Below, piece by piece: positions 51,191 through 59,835 of a stretch of DNA of 64,000 nucleotides. Made by a program: the position numbers and the translations under genes. Source of the DNA: Sphingopyxis macrogoltabida (GTDB lineage: Bacteria > Pseudomonadota > Alphaproteobacteria > Sphingomonadales > Sphingomonadaceae); the NCBI GenBank assembly GCA_003241685.1, contig QFPJ01000010.1, positions 1 to 64,000 on the forward strand, in the 5' to 3' direction. Within the stretch, counting starts at the first letter, position 1; the number at the start of each line of letters is the position of its first letter. Under the pieces are notes generated by a model. That model made no database searches and had not been told where the DNA came from. It was given only the letters and a program-made list of their open reading frames with translations.

Positions 51191-52186
51191 ATGAAGGCTC
51201 TCTTGTCGACCGCAACCGGCGGCCCGGAAACATTGACGCTGGGCGAATTGCCGCAACCCACCGCCGGCAAGGACCAGATCGTCATCGACGTGAAGGCGTG
51301 CGCGGTCAATTTCCCCGACGTGCTGATCATCGAGGATAAATATCAGTTCAAGCCGCAGCGCCCCTTTGCGCCCGGCGGCGAGGTTGCGGGGCTGGTCGCC
51401 GAAGTCGGCGAAGGCGTGACCGGGTTCAAGGTCGGCGACCGCGTGATCGCGGGCTGCGGCAACGGCGGCATGGCGGAAGCCGTCGCGGTGGGCATCCACA
51501 ATGTCTATCACCTGCCCGACGCGCACGACTTCGCCGAAGGGGCGTCGCTGCTGATGACCTATGGCACCAGCATCCACGCGCTGGTCGATCGCGGGCATAT
51601 CAAGGAAGGCGACACGCTGCTCGTCCTTGGCGCGTCGGGCGGGGTCGGCATTGCGGCGGTCGAGCTGGGCAAGGCCTTCGGCGCGCGCGTCGTCGCCGGC
51701 GTGTCGAGCGAGGAAAAGGCCCAGATCGCCCGCGATGCGGGGGCCGACGAGGTGGTCGTCTATGGCCGCCAGCCGTTCGACAAGGACCAGTCGAAGGAAC
51801 TGGCGAACAGGTTCAAGGAAGCCGTTGGCCCCAATGGCGCCAATGTCATCTATGACGCCGTGGGCGGCGACTATGCCGAACCCGCGCTGCGCTCGATCGC
51901 ATGGGAGGGCCGCTATCTCGTCGTCGGATTCCCCGCCGGCATTCCGCGCCTGCCGCTCAATCTGACGCTGCTGAAAAGCTGCGACGTGGCGGGCGTGTTC
52001 TGGGGCGCCTTCGTGATGCGCGAACCCGAACGGAACCGCGCCAATATCGCGCGCCTGTTCCAGCTGTGGGATCAGGGCAAGATCAAGCCGCGCGTGACGG
52101 AACGCTTTGCGCTGGCGGACGGCGGCCAGGCGATCGCCAAGCTGGGCAACCGCAGCGCCGTCGGCAAGCTGGTCGTCACGGTCTGA
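51191..52186 (+). CDS. NADPH:quinone oxidoreductase family protein
   Basis: A 331-residue zinc-free medium-chain reductase. The N-domain has VKACAVNFPDVLIIEDKYQFKP, the Rossmann loop GASGGVGIAAVELGKAFGARVVAG, and the family end ALADGGQAIAKLGNRSAVGKLVVTV. Acts on quinones or enoyl compounds in the cytoplasm. GGAG lies 6 nt before ATG 51191; ATG 51188 is an alternative. Follows leuD after 27 bp. Confidence 0.93.
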   Translation: MKALLSTATGGPETLTLGELPQPTAGKDQIVIDVKACAVNFPDVLIIEDKYQFKPQRPFAPGGEVAGLVAEVGEGVTGFKVGDRVIAGCGNGGMAEAVAVGIHNVYHLPDAHDFAEGASLLMTYGTSIHALVDRGHIKEGDTLLVLGASGGVGIAAVELGKAFGARVVAGVSSEEKAQIARDAGADEVVVYGRQPFDKDQSKELANRFKEAVGPNGANVIYDAVGGDYAEPALRSIAWEGRYLVVGFPAGIPRLPLNLTLLKSCDVAGVFWGAFVMREPERNRANIARLFQLWDQGKIKPRVTERFALADGGQAIAKLGNRSAVGKLVVTV

Positions 52187-52464
52187 AATTCCGGCCCGAT
52201 CCCGCACTGACCGCCGCGCTGACGGCGCTGGCCGCGCCCGAAGGCCGGCTGGAGGTGCGGGTGACGCCGGGGGCGCGGCGCGACGAGATCAGGGTGGAGG
52301 GCGACAGGGTGATGCTGCGCGTCACCGCGGTACCCGAGGACGGCGCCGCGACCGAAGCGGTGCTGCGCCTGCTCGCCGCCGCGCTGGGCCGGCCGCGCCG
52401 CGACCTGCGCCTGCTGCGCGGCGCCACGGCGCGGATCAAACTGATCGCAATCGCCTGCGACTGA
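52183..52464 (+). CDS. DUF167 family protein with a possible CTG start
   Basis: A 93-residue protein of the YggU/DUF167 family, shown by LEVRVTPGARRDEIRVEGDRVMLRVTAVPEDGAATEAVLRLLAAALG. Function unknown. No ATG, GTG or TTG occurs in frame before 52255, which would leave only 69 residues and cut the first strand. CTG 52183 forms CTGA with the upstream stop, just as ATGA does elsewhere here, and is taken tentatively. Confidence 0.7.
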   Translation: MKFRPDPALTAALTALAAPEGRLEVRVTPGARRDEIRVEGDRVMLRVTAVPEDGAATEAVLRLLAAALGRPRRDLRLLRGATARIKLIAIACD

Positions 52465-52550
52465 TCGCATTTCCCACCGCCGCGTTAACCCTTTGTCAGC
52501 AGTGCCCGCTTATGCCCGATGCAGGAGTATTGGGACCGCAGGGTTTGACG

Positions 52551-52850
52551 ATGGCCGCTCGCCGTTCGAACAAGGAAGCACAGGCCGAAAGCCTTGCCAA
52601 CATCTCGCGCACCCGCCGCGCGCAGCTGGTCGCCGAGTTCGAAAGCGAGCTGGGCATCGACCACAAGGCCCGCGCGCAGGCCGTGCACGACGCGAAACGC
52701 TGGCAGGTGATCAAGACGATCATCGTATGGACGATCGCGATCATGTTCTTCACCATCGCCTGCCACAAGCTGTGGGTGATGGGCCAGGACGTCGACGAAC
52801 CCTTTTCCGACCTGGACCCGATGAAGAGCATATTCGGCCGCAGCGAATAG
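52551..52850 (+). CDS. Small membrane protein of unknown function
   Basis: A 99-residue protein with a charged N-terminal helix (ARRSNKEAQAESLANISRTRRAQLVAEFESELG) and one membrane segment near 60-82 (IIVWTIAIMFFTIACHKLWVM). I recognise no family. ATG 52551 is chosen over ATG 52512; neither has a strong ribosome site. It stands between DUF167 and parD. Confidence 0.6.
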   Translation: MAARRSNKEAQAESLANISRTRRAQLVAEFESELGIDHKARAQAVHDAKRWQVIKTIIVWTIAIMFFTIACHKLWVMGQDVDEPFSDLDPMKSIFGRSE

Positions 52851-52876
52851 GGGCGCTGCCCCTTTATGGACAGCGA

Positions 52877-52891
52877 TACCAAATTTTGGTA
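52877..52891 (+). promoter_or_regulatory. Operator for ParD
   Basis: TACCAAATTTTGGTA is a perfect palindrome with 7-bp arms, ending 11 nt before the parD ATG. Such dyads are the usual autorepression sites of toxin-antitoxin operons. Confidence 0.75.
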
Positions 52892-52902
52892 AATCGTCCG
52901 GC

Positions 52903-53157
52903 ATGGGCTCGAAGAACACCTCTGTCGCCTTGGGCGATCCTTTCATCGAATTTGCGCGGCGCAAGGTCGATTCGGGCGAATTTGCAACGACCAGCGAAGT
53001 CGTGCGCGAGGCGATGCGGCGCTATATCGCTTATGACGACAGCGTCGAAGCGCTGCGCCGGGAAATACAAAAGGGCATCGATAGCGGCCCGGCCGAACCT
53101 TTTGATTTCGAGGCATTCCGAAAGGACATGCGAACAAAATATGATGACGGTGGATGA
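52903..53157 (+). CDS. parD: Antitoxin ParD
   Basis: An 84-residue ribbon-helix-helix antitoxin. The DNA-binding part is KNTSVALGDPFIEFARRKVDSGEFATTSEVVREAMRRYIAYDD; the C-terminal tail (FDFEAFRKDMRTKYD) should wrap the toxin. Overlaps parE as ATGA. The pair is less GC-rich than its neighbours, consistent with horizontal gain. Confidence 0.93.
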   Translation: MGSKNTSVALGDPFIEFARRKVDSGEFATTSEVVREAMRRYIAYDDSVEALRREIQKGIDSGPAEPFDFEAFRKDMRTKYDDGG

Positions 53158-53441
53158 CTCGCTATACGCTGTCACCGGCAGCCAAGCACGACATCACGGA
53201 AATCTGGTTATACACCGCCGATCAATGGGGTGTGGATCAAGCGGATGAATATGTCCGGCAAATCGAAGACAATCTGTACAAGGTGGCGGTCGGATTGCGC
53301 ATAGCTCAACCCTTCGATAGACATTGGAAAATTCGGTCGGGCCATCACCTGTGCGTCTTTTCGAAAGCGGCAGACCATAAAATACACGTTATCCGTATCT
53401 TGCACGAGCGAATGGATATACCATCGCAAGAACGGCCGTAA
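53154..53441 (+). CDS. parE: Toxin ParE (RelE/ParE superfamily)
   Basis: A 95-residue toxin, named here for the toxin family and unrelated to topoisomerase IV. Typical features are YTLSPAAKHDITEIWLYTADQWG, IEDNLYKVAVG, and HVIRILHERMDI at the end. ParE toxins generally inhibit DNA gyrase. Needs the upstream ParD for neutralisation. Base composition is visibly lower in GC than the chromosome average. Confidence 0.94.
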   Translation: MTRYTLSPAAKHDITEIWLYTADQWGVDQADEYVRQIEDNLYKVAVGLRIAQPFDRHWKIRSGHHLCVFSKAADHKIHVIRILHERMDIPSQERP

Positions 53442-53460
53442 TCTTTTTGGCTTTTGCACT

Positions 53461-53760
53461 TCAGATCGGTTCGGCCAGCCGTTCTTTCCTGGCTGTCAAC
53501 CAGGGATTGTCACCTATCGAAACAGTCTCAACGCTTATCAAATGCGGGGGCCGCAAACGCGACCTGCCGTGATATGCTGACCATTTCCACAAATCGCCGA
53601 CGTATTCGCTCCAGATATGTCCCACATAAAGCGTTTCGAGATGCGCAGCGACGCGATCGGCGGTCCAAGCCGCCGGAAACATCATTATAATCCGGTCCTG
53701 ATCCGCTATGAGGCGATCGCTGCGCCAGCGAACGACCCATCGCGTCTTTTGTCGGCTCAA
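53461..53760 (-). CDS. Hypothetical protein coupled to sdhA
   Basis: A 99-residue Trp-rich basic protein (RWVVRWRSDRLIADQDRIIMMFPAAWTADRVAAHLETLYVGHIWSEYVGDLWKW) with no family I recognise. It begins with TTG overlapping the sdhA stop (TTGA). It is low in GC like the adjoining parDE. It may be a passenger acquired with that pair; coding status is moderately likely. Confidence 0.55.
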   Translation of the reverse strand: MSRQKTRWVVRWRSDRLIADQDRIIMMFPAAWTADRVAAHLETLYVGHIWSEYVGDLWKWSAYHGRSRLRPPHLISVETVSIGDNPWLTARKERLAEPI

Positions 53761-55559
53761 TAAACCCGCGCCTTCGGCTTGATATAGTCAGCGTCGTCGG
53801 TCAGCGTATATTCGTGGACCGGGCGGTAATCGAGCGTCACGCCGCCGCCCTTGCCGCCCCAGCCGTCGAACCAGCTGATCGTGTGCTTCATCCAGGTCGC
53901 GTCGTCGCGGTTCGGGAAATCCTCGTGCGCGTGGGCGCCGCGGCTTTCCTTGCGATTGAACGCCGAATGCATCGTCACCGTCGCCTGGCTGATCAGATTG
54001 TCGAGTTCCAGCGTTTCGACCAGATCGGTATTCCAGATCAGGCTGCGGTCGGTGACGTGGACGTCGTTCATGCGCGCATAGGTCTTGGCGAGCTTTTCCT
54101 TGCCCTCCGCCATCAGTTCGTCGGTGCGGAACACCGCCGCGTGCTGCGACATGGCGCGCTGCATCTCGGTCCGGATTTCCGCGGTCGGCGATCCGCCGCT
54201 GGCGTTGCGGAAATGGTCGAGGCGGCTGAGCGCGAGGTCGGCGCTGTCCTGCGGCAGCGCGGGCTGCGCGGCGCCGGGGGTGAGCAGTTCCTTGAGCCGA
54301 TGGCCCGTCGCGCGGCCGAACACCACCAGGTCGATCAGGCTGTTCGAACCGAGGCGGTTGGCGCCGTGGACGGAGACGCACGCCGCTTCGCCCACCGCGA
54401 ACAGGCCGGGGACGACCGCGTCGGGATCGCCGTCCTTCAGCGTCACGACCTCGCCATGATAGTTACAGGGGATGCCGCCCATATTGTAATGGACGGTCGG
54501 CACGACCGGCAGCGGCTGGCGCGTCAGATCGACGCCCGCGAAAATCTTGCCGCTTTCGGTGATGCCGGGCAGCCGTTCCGCCAGCACCGCCGGATCGATA
54601 TGGTCGAGGTGCAGATAGATGTGGTCGGCGTGCGGACCGACGCCGCGGCCTTCGCGGATTTCGAGCGCCATCGACCGCGACACCACGTCGCGCGACGCCA
54701 GATCCTTGGCCGAGGGGGCATAGCGTTCCATGAAACGCTCGCCTTGGCTGTTGGTCAGATAACCGCCCTCGCCGCGTGCGCCTTCGGTAATGAGGACGCC
54801 CGCCCCGTAAATGCCGGTCGGGTGGAACTGGACGAATTCCATGTCCTGCAGCGGCAGACCGGCGCGCAGCACCATGCCGCCGCCGTCGCCGGTGCAGGTG
54901 TGCGCCGACGTCGCGGTGAAATAGCAGCGGCCATAGCCGCCCGTCGCGAGCACGACCGCCTGGCTGCGGAAGCGGTGGATGCTGCCATCCTCCATGCACA
55001 GCGCGATCACGCCGCGGCACACGCCGTTTTCCATGATCAGGTCGAGCGCGAAATATTCGATGAAGAAGTCCGCGTCATATTTCAGCGACTGCTGATAGAG
55101 CGCATGGAGCATCGCATGGCCGGTGCGGTCGGCCGCGGCGCAGGTGCGCTGCACCGGCGGGCCTTCGCCCATATTCTGCATATGGCCGCCAAAGGGGCGC
55201 TGATAGATGGTGCCGTTGGCGTTGCGGCTGAACGGCACGCCGGCATGTTCGAGTTCGTAGACCGCGGCGGGCGCCTCGCGCACCATATATTCGATCGCGT
55301 CCTGATCGCCGAGCCAGTCGGACCCCTTGACGGTATCGTACATGTGCCATTGCCAATGGTCGGGCGAATTGTTGCCAAGGCTGGCGGCGATGCCGCCCTG
55401 CGCCGCGACGGTATGGCTGCGCGTCGGAAACACCTTGGTGATGCAGGCGGTTTTCAGGCCCGCCTCGGCGCTGCCCATGGTGGCGCGCAGGCCCGATCCG
55501 CCGGCACCGACGACGACGGTGTCATAGACATGGTCGATGATCTTGTAAGCGTCGGTCAT
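53757..55559 (-). CDS. sdhA: Succinate dehydrogenase flavoprotein subunit
   Basis: Catalytic FAD subunit of complex II (600 residues), oxidising succinate in the TCA cycle at the cytoplasmic face. Sequence: VVVGAGGSGLRATMGSAEAG, covalent FAD at His49 in TRSHTVAAQGG, HPTGIYGAG and the catalytic Arg in HGANRLGSNSL. The start at 55559 (MTDAYKI) is 1 nt from the sdhD stop. No sdhB follows on this strand; the usual position holds the TTG-start hypothetical gene and ParDE. Confidence 0.97.
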   Translation of the reverse strand: MTDAYKIIDHVYDTVVVGAGGSGLRATMGSAEAGLKTACITKVFPTRSHTVAAQGGIAASLGNNSPDHWQWHMYDTVKGSDWLGDQDAIEYMVREAPAAVYELEHAGVPFSRNANGTIYQRPFGGHMQNMGEGPPVQRTCAAADRTGHAMLHALYQQSLKYDADFFIEYFALDLIMENGVCRGVIALCMEDGSIHRFRSQAVVLATGGYGRCYFTATSAHTCTGDGGGMVLRAGLPLQDMEFVQFHPTGIYGAGVLITEGARGEGGYLTNSQGERFMERYAPSAKDLASRDVVSRSMALEIREGRGVGPHADHIYLHLDHIDPAVLAERLPGITESGKIFAGVDLTRQPLPVVPTVHYNMGGIPCNYHGEVVTLKDGDPDAVVPGLFAVGEAACVSVHGANRLGSNSLIDLVVFGRATGHRLKELLTPGAAQPALPQDSADLALSRLDHFRNASGGSPTAEIRTEMQRAMSQHAAVFRTDELMAEGKEKLAKTYARMNDVHVTDRSLIWNTDLVETLELDNLISQATVTMHSAFNRKESRGAHAHEDFPNRDDATWMKHTISWFDGWGGKGGGVTLDYRPVHEYTLTDDADYIKPKARVY

Positions 55560-55560
55560 G

Positions 55561-55968
55561 TCACATGCCCCCCGGAGCGAGCCCGGCGGCGGGCGCAAGC
55601 GCGATGCGGACAATCGCGAAGATGCCGAAGGCGGCGCCGCCGATCGCGTAGAAATTCAGAACGACGAGCGCGAGCAGGCGCGTCGCGTCGCCATGGACAT
55701 AGTCCTCGATCAGCACTTGCAGCCCGAGCCGCAGGTGCCAGAAGACACTGACGACGAGCAGGATGAGGGCGAGCGCGACCAGCGGTTGCGACGCCCATGC
55801 ATAGACGATGCGATAATCGCCGAGCGGCAGGCGGACGAGCGAGACGAACAGCCAGACGACCAGCAGCACGTTGCCGAGCGCGGTCAGCCGCTGTTGCAGC
55901 CAGTGATGCGATCCGTGCTGCGCGGAACCCAGTCCGCGGACACGGCCAAGGCGCGTACCATTGCCCAT
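55561..55968 (-). CDS. sdhD: Succinate dehydrogenase membrane anchor subunit
   Basis: A 135-residue anchor of complex II with three membrane segments (VLLVVWLFVSLV, PLVALALILLVVSVFWHL, LLALVVLNFYAIGGAAFGIFAIVRI). The HGDATRLL motif lies after the second segment. Heme and quinone site contributor. The ATG shares a base with the sdhC stop (TGATG). Confidence 0.93.
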   Translation of the reverse strand: MGNGTRLGRVRGLGSAQHGSHHWLQQRLTALGNVLLVVWLFVSLVRLPLGDYRIVYAWASQPLVALALILLVVSVFWHLRLGLQVLIEDYVHGDATRLLALVVLNFYAIGGAAFGIFAIVRIALAPAAGLAPGGM

Positions 55969-56411
55969 CAGAACGCTCCCCGCAGGATCCAGGCCCAGGT
56001 GGCGATGGTCGCGATCAGCGCGCCGACCATCACGATCGTCGACCACAGCTTGTTGGTCTTGAGTTCATAGCCCGCGCCGGTGTCGAGAACGAAGTGACGG
56101 AGCCCCGAGAAGAGATGCTGGAAAAAGGCCCAGCTCAGCCCGACCAGCACGACTTTGCCCAGGATGTTGGTAATCTGGTGCAGGATGCTGATTTCGGGGC
56201 TGGGATCGTGCCAGACGAAGGCGACGAAGGCCGCATAGGCGTCGGGACCGGCGGCGATCGCGCCGAGCCACCAGAGGAACATCAGCGCGCCGACGATGGC
56301 GAGCCCGTCGCCGCTTGCGCGGTGGAGGATCGAGACCGCCATATGCGGCCCCCATTTATACACCTGAAGGTGCGGCGAGAGCGGTCGCGCGCTCGGTTCC
56401 TTGCCAGCCAT
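55968..56411 (-). CDS. sdhC: Succinate dehydrogenase cytochrome b556 subunit
   Basis: A 147-residue anchor subunit. Family markers are RPLSPHLQVYKWGPHMAVSILHRASG and the heme-binding helix SWAFFQHLFSGLRHFVLDTGAGYE. First gene of sdhCDA; its control region is the 130 bp to emrB. Confidence 0.94.
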   Translation of the reverse strand: MAGKEPSARPLSPHLQVYKWGPHMAVSILHRASGDGLAIVGALMFLWWLGAIAAGPDAYAAFVAFVWHDPSPEISILHQITNILGKVVLVGLSWAFFQHLFSGLRHFVLDTGAGYELKTNKLWSTIVMVGALIATIATWAWILRGAF

Positions 56412-56541
56412 ATCAGCCCCGTTTCGTGACTCTGTCGGTCGATGGGCGCGGGTTAAGCCTTCCCGCCGCGATATGCAATTGCTTAGCGGGCGGCAGCACC
56501 AAGATTTTCTTTGCGGCCCTTTCCGCAGCGGCGCCGCGGCA

Positions 56542-58134
56542 TCAATGTCCCATGTCCGCCACCGATGCGACCGGTCCGCCGGGCTTTGGCGGACGCAGCA
56601 GCAGAACCAGCGGGACCGCGGCCAGCGTCACCCACATCATGAACCAGAAATCGTCGATATAGGCGATCATGGCCGCCTGCCGGTTGATCTCCGCATTGAC
56701 CATCGCCATCGCCGTATCCCCGGCCACGCCGAAGCGGTCGGCGGTCGACGGATCGATCAGGCTGACCGAATTGTTCGTAACGTGCGCGGCGAGGTCTTCG
56801 TGGCTGGTCTGCGTGTTCGACCCCAACAGGGTGGTGACGACCGAGATGCCGACCGACGCGCCCAGACTGCGGAAAAGGTTGAGCAGGCTGGACCCGTCGG
56901 TGCGATGCTGCGGCGCGATGGTCGCAAAGGCCATGGTGTTGAGCGGGATGAACACCAGCCCCATGCCCAGTCCCTGCACCAGACCGCTGACGATCACCGG
57001 CTGCATCCCCATCGCCAGCGACCAGTGGCTCATCTGCCACAGCGAAATGCTGGCGATCAGCAGGCCGGTGCCGACCATCCAGCGCGCATCGATCTTGCCC
57101 AGCAATTGCCCGGCGACCCACATGCTGATCAGGATACCGATCCCGCGCACCGCCAGGACCCAGCCGGTGTCGATCACCGGCCAGCCGAACAGATTCTGCA
57201 GCATCGGCGGCAGCAAGGCCATCGATGCGAACATGACGACGCCGATGACGACCATGAAGAAGACGGCGGTGATCAGATTGCGGTCGGCGAGCATCTGGCG
57301 GCTGAACAGCGTTTCGCCGCGCGACGTCAGCAGATGGATACCGAACATCCACAGGCAGGCAACGGCGACGCCGCACTCGATCCAGATTTCGATGCTGTCG
57401 AACCAATCCTCGTGCGCGCCGCGATCGAGCATGAGTTGCAGGGCGGCGAGCCCGAGCGCGAGCATCGAGAAACCGAACAGGTCGAATTTCCGCTCGCCGC
57501 GCCGGGTCGCGGGCAACAGCGCCCACATCATCGCCAGCGTGATCAGCCCGACCGGCAGGTTGACGTAGAACACCCAGCGCCAGTTGGCGCTTTCCGTCAG
57601 CCACCCGCCCAGGATCGGTCCCAGAATCGGCCCGATCATGATCCCCATGCCCCAGATCGACATCGCCCGCGCATGGCGTTCGGGCGGGTTGATGTCGAGC
57701 ATCACCGATTGCGACAGCGGGCCGATGAAGGCGGCGCTGATACCCTGGAGAAAGCGAAAGGCGACCATCTGTTCGAGCGACTGCGCCGCGCCGCACGCCA
57801 TCGACGTCAGGATGAAGCCGACGATCGCGGCCAGGAACAGATTGCGCCGGCCGATCCGGTCGGCGAGCCAGCCGGTGATCGGCATCGCGACGGCCGACGC
57901 CAGAATATAGCTGGTGAGCACCCAGGTCACCGTTTCGCCCGTCGCGCCCAGCGCCGACTGCATATGCGGAATGGCGACGTTGGCGATCGTCGTATCCAGA
58001 ATCTGCATGATCGACGCGCCCATGACCGCGACGGTCAACAGGCCGCGATAGCGCACCCGTTCGTGCAACGGCACGCTGTCGTCATCCGGAACCGCCACCG
58101 CGGCGGGCCGGCGCGGAAAGGAACGGCTGGCCAT
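56542..58134 (-). CDS. DHA2-family multidrug efflux permease (EmrB-like)
   Basis: A 530-residue inner-membrane exporter with 14 predicted segments. The motif C-like SYILASAVAMPITGWLADRIGRR and RFLQGISAAFIGPLSQ, GPILGPILGGWL are diagnostic of DHA2. It starts 3 nt after emrA and would work with EmrA and an outer-membrane channel (not encoded here) to expel lipophilic toxins. Confidence 0.94.
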   Translation of the reverse strand: MASRSFPRRPAAVAVPDDDSVPLHERVRYRGLLTVAVMGASIMQILDTTIANVAIPHMQSALGATGETVTWVLTSYILASAVAMPITGWLADRIGRRNLFLAAIVGFILTSMACGAAQSLEQMVAFRFLQGISAAFIGPLSQSVMLDINPPERHARAMSIWGMGIMIGPILGPILGGWLTESANWRWVFYVNLPVGLITLAMMWALLPATRRGERKFDLFGFSMLALGLAALQLMLDRGAHEDWFDSIEIWIECGVAVACLWMFGIHLLTSRGETLFSRQMLADRNLITAVFFMVVIGVVMFASMALLPPMLQNLFGWPVIDTGWVLAVRGIGILISMWVAGQLLGKIDARWMVGTGLLIASISLWQMSHWSLAMGMQPVIVSGLVQGLGMGLVFIPLNTMAFATIAPQHRTDGSSLLNLFRSLGASVGISVVTTLLGSNTQTSHEDLAAHVTNNSVSLIDPSTADRFGVAGDTAMAMVNAEINRQAAMIAYIDDFWFMMWVTLAAVPLVLLLRPPKPGGPVASVADMGH

Positions 58135-58137
58135 CGC

Positions 58138-59265
58138 CTATCGGTCGGCGGTGAAGACTTTGACGTCGGCCGACAGCCCCGCGATCATCTCGCGCGACGG
58201 CCGTTCGTCAAAGGCGATGCGAACGGGCACGCGCTGCGTCACCTTGACCCAGTTGCCGGTCGCATTCTGCGCCGGCAGCACCGAAAATTCGCTGCCGGTT
58301 CCCGCCCCGATCGTCAGCACATGGCCGCGCACCTTCAATCCCGGGTAGGCATCGAAGCTGATTTCCGCGCGCTGGCCGACACGCATGTCCGCAAGGTCGG
58401 TTTCCTTGAAATTCGCTTCCACCCACGGATGCGCGGTATCGACGATCGTGACGGCGGGCAGGCCCGCAACCATCATCTGCCCGATCTGGAGCCGGTCCGA
58501 CTGGGCGACGCGCCCGGCGCTCGGCGCGCGTATCTCGGTACGGCCGAGGTCAACGCGGGCCTGCGCGCGCTGGACGCGCGCCGCCTCCACCTGGGGATTG
58601 ATGCCACTGGCGGGCCCCGCGGCCAGCTTGGCGCGCGCTTCGGCGGCGGCGGCCTCCGCCTGGCGGACGCGCTCGCGCGCCTGTTGCAGCGCATGGCGCG
58701 AAGCATCATAGGCGGCGCGGGTCGTGAACCCCTTGTCCATCAGCGCCGCCTGCCGGTCGAAATTGACCTTCGCGAAACCGACATCCTCGCGCGCCGCCGC
58801 AATATCGACCGCGCTGGTGTTGGCGCTGGCCGACAGATTGCCGACCTCGACCTCCGCCGCGTCGATCGCGGCGGTCGCCTGCGCGACGCTCAGCCGGTAA
58901 GGCTCGCCGTCGATGCGAAAGAGAAGCTGGCCCGCCGCGACCTGTTGTCCGTCGCGCACCGCGACTTCGGTGATGCGGCCGCCCACCTCCGCCGCGACCG
59001 AAACCTTGTCCATCTGGACATAGGCGTTGTCGGTCGACACCGACCCGCCGCTGGTGAACCACCAGACCGCGCCCGCCGCGATCATCAGGGCGGGCAGGCC
59101 GAACATCAGCAAGCGCGTGCGCCAGCCCGATTTCGCGGCCACCTCCACGGCGGCTGCCGGCTCATCCTGCGGCGCGGGAACCGGATCGGCCTTGGGCAGC
59201 GGCTTGGGCCGGACATTCTCGGCCTGCGGCGACGGCGGGGAAAGCTGTTCCTGATCCATCAGCAT
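58138..59265 (-). CDS. HlyD-family membrane fusion protein (EmrA-like)
   Basis: A 375-residue periplasmic adaptor: Pro-rich cytoplasmic N-tail, one anchor (LLMFGLPALMIAAGAVWWF), lipoyl half-motifs at VGGRITEVAVRDGQQVAAGQLL, a long coiled coil (about 140-230) and beta-barrel. Couples EmrB to an outer-membrane channel. Its start lies inside the MarR gene end (7-nt overlap). Confidence 0.93.
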   Translation of the reverse strand: MLMDQEQLSPPSPQAENVRPKPLPKADPVPAPQDEPAAAVEVAAKSGWRTRLLMFGLPALMIAAGAVWWFTSGGSVSTDNAYVQMDKVSVAAEVGGRITEVAVRDGQQVAAGQLLFRIDGEPYRLSVAQATAAIDAAEVEVGNLSASANTSAVDIAAAREDVGFAKVNFDRQAALMDKGFTTRAAYDASRHALQQARERVRQAEAAAAEARAKLAAGPASGINPQVEAARVQRAQARVDLGRTEIRAPSAGRVAQSDRLQIGQMMVAGLPAVTIVDTAHPWVEANFKETDLADMRVGQRAEISFDAYPGLKVRGHVLTIGAGTGSEFSVLPAQNATGNWVKVTQRVPVRIAFDERPSREMIAGLSADVKVFTADR

Positions 59266-59705
59266 TTCTCTTTTTCATTCTGGCATTCGCGACGCGACAG
59301 ATTGGCGCGGACCCGCTCGACAAGCTGGGAAAGCTGGTCGCGCTCGGCATCGGTCATGCCCTCGGTCGCTTCGTCGATGACGTCCTGCGCGGTGCGCCGC
59401 AGACCGTCGAGCAGCGGTTCCGCCGCCGCCGTCAGATGCAGCCGCCAGGCGCGGCGATCGGTCGGATCGGCGCGGCGTTCGACCAGCCCCGCCTCTTCCA
59501 GCCGGTCGATCAGGCGCGACAGGGTGATCGGTTCGACCTCGATCAGTTCGGCCAGCGGTCCCTGCCGGATGCCGGGCTGGCGCAGCACATAGGTCAGGAC
59601 GCGCGACTGCACGGCGGTGATCCCGCTGTCGCGGGTGCGCGCGTTGAACGCGCGGCGAAACATGCGCGCCGTATCGCCCAGCAGAAATCCCAGCGTTTCA
59701 CTCAT
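59259..59705 (-). CDS. MarR-family repressor of the Emr operon
   Basis: A 148-residue winged-helix regulator: LRQPGIRQGPLAELIEVEPITLSRLIDRLEEAGLVERRADPTDRRAWRLHLT is the DNA-binding part. First gene of marR-emrA-emrB, so it likely represses itself and the pump until an aromatic ligand binds. ATG 59705 is chosen; a longer frame upstream is not homologous. Confidence 0.94.
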   Translation of the reverse strand: MSETLGFLLGDTARMFRRAFNARTRDSGITAVQSRVLTYVLRQPGIRQGPLAELIEVEPITLSRLIDRLEEAGLVERRADPTDRRAWRLHLTAAAEPLLDGLRRTAQDVIDEATEGMTDAERDQLSQLVERVRANLSRRECQNEKEKC

Positions 59706-59725
59706 GGCATAGGATATAATAACCA

Positions 59726-59741
59726 TTGCTACTATAAGCAA
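59726..59741 (-). promoter_or_regulatory. MarR operator
   Basis: TTGCT-ACTATA-AGCAA, a 5-bp dyad with 6-bp spacer in an AT-rich block 20 nt before the marR start, next to a TATAAT-like -10. Typical spot for autorepression. Confidence 0.55.
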
Positions 59742-59835
59742 GACAGGATGATCGCGCCGCCATTGACATCCAATCCGGTGGAAACGCGTGCAACAAGGGT
59801 TGCACGTTGCGACCTTTTGTTGGCAGGATAGGACC

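Noticed and set aside
56401..59592. 1063-codon plus-strand frame opposite the emr operon
   Set aside because: Low-complexity His/Arg/Gln-rich translation, antisense to clear efflux genes.
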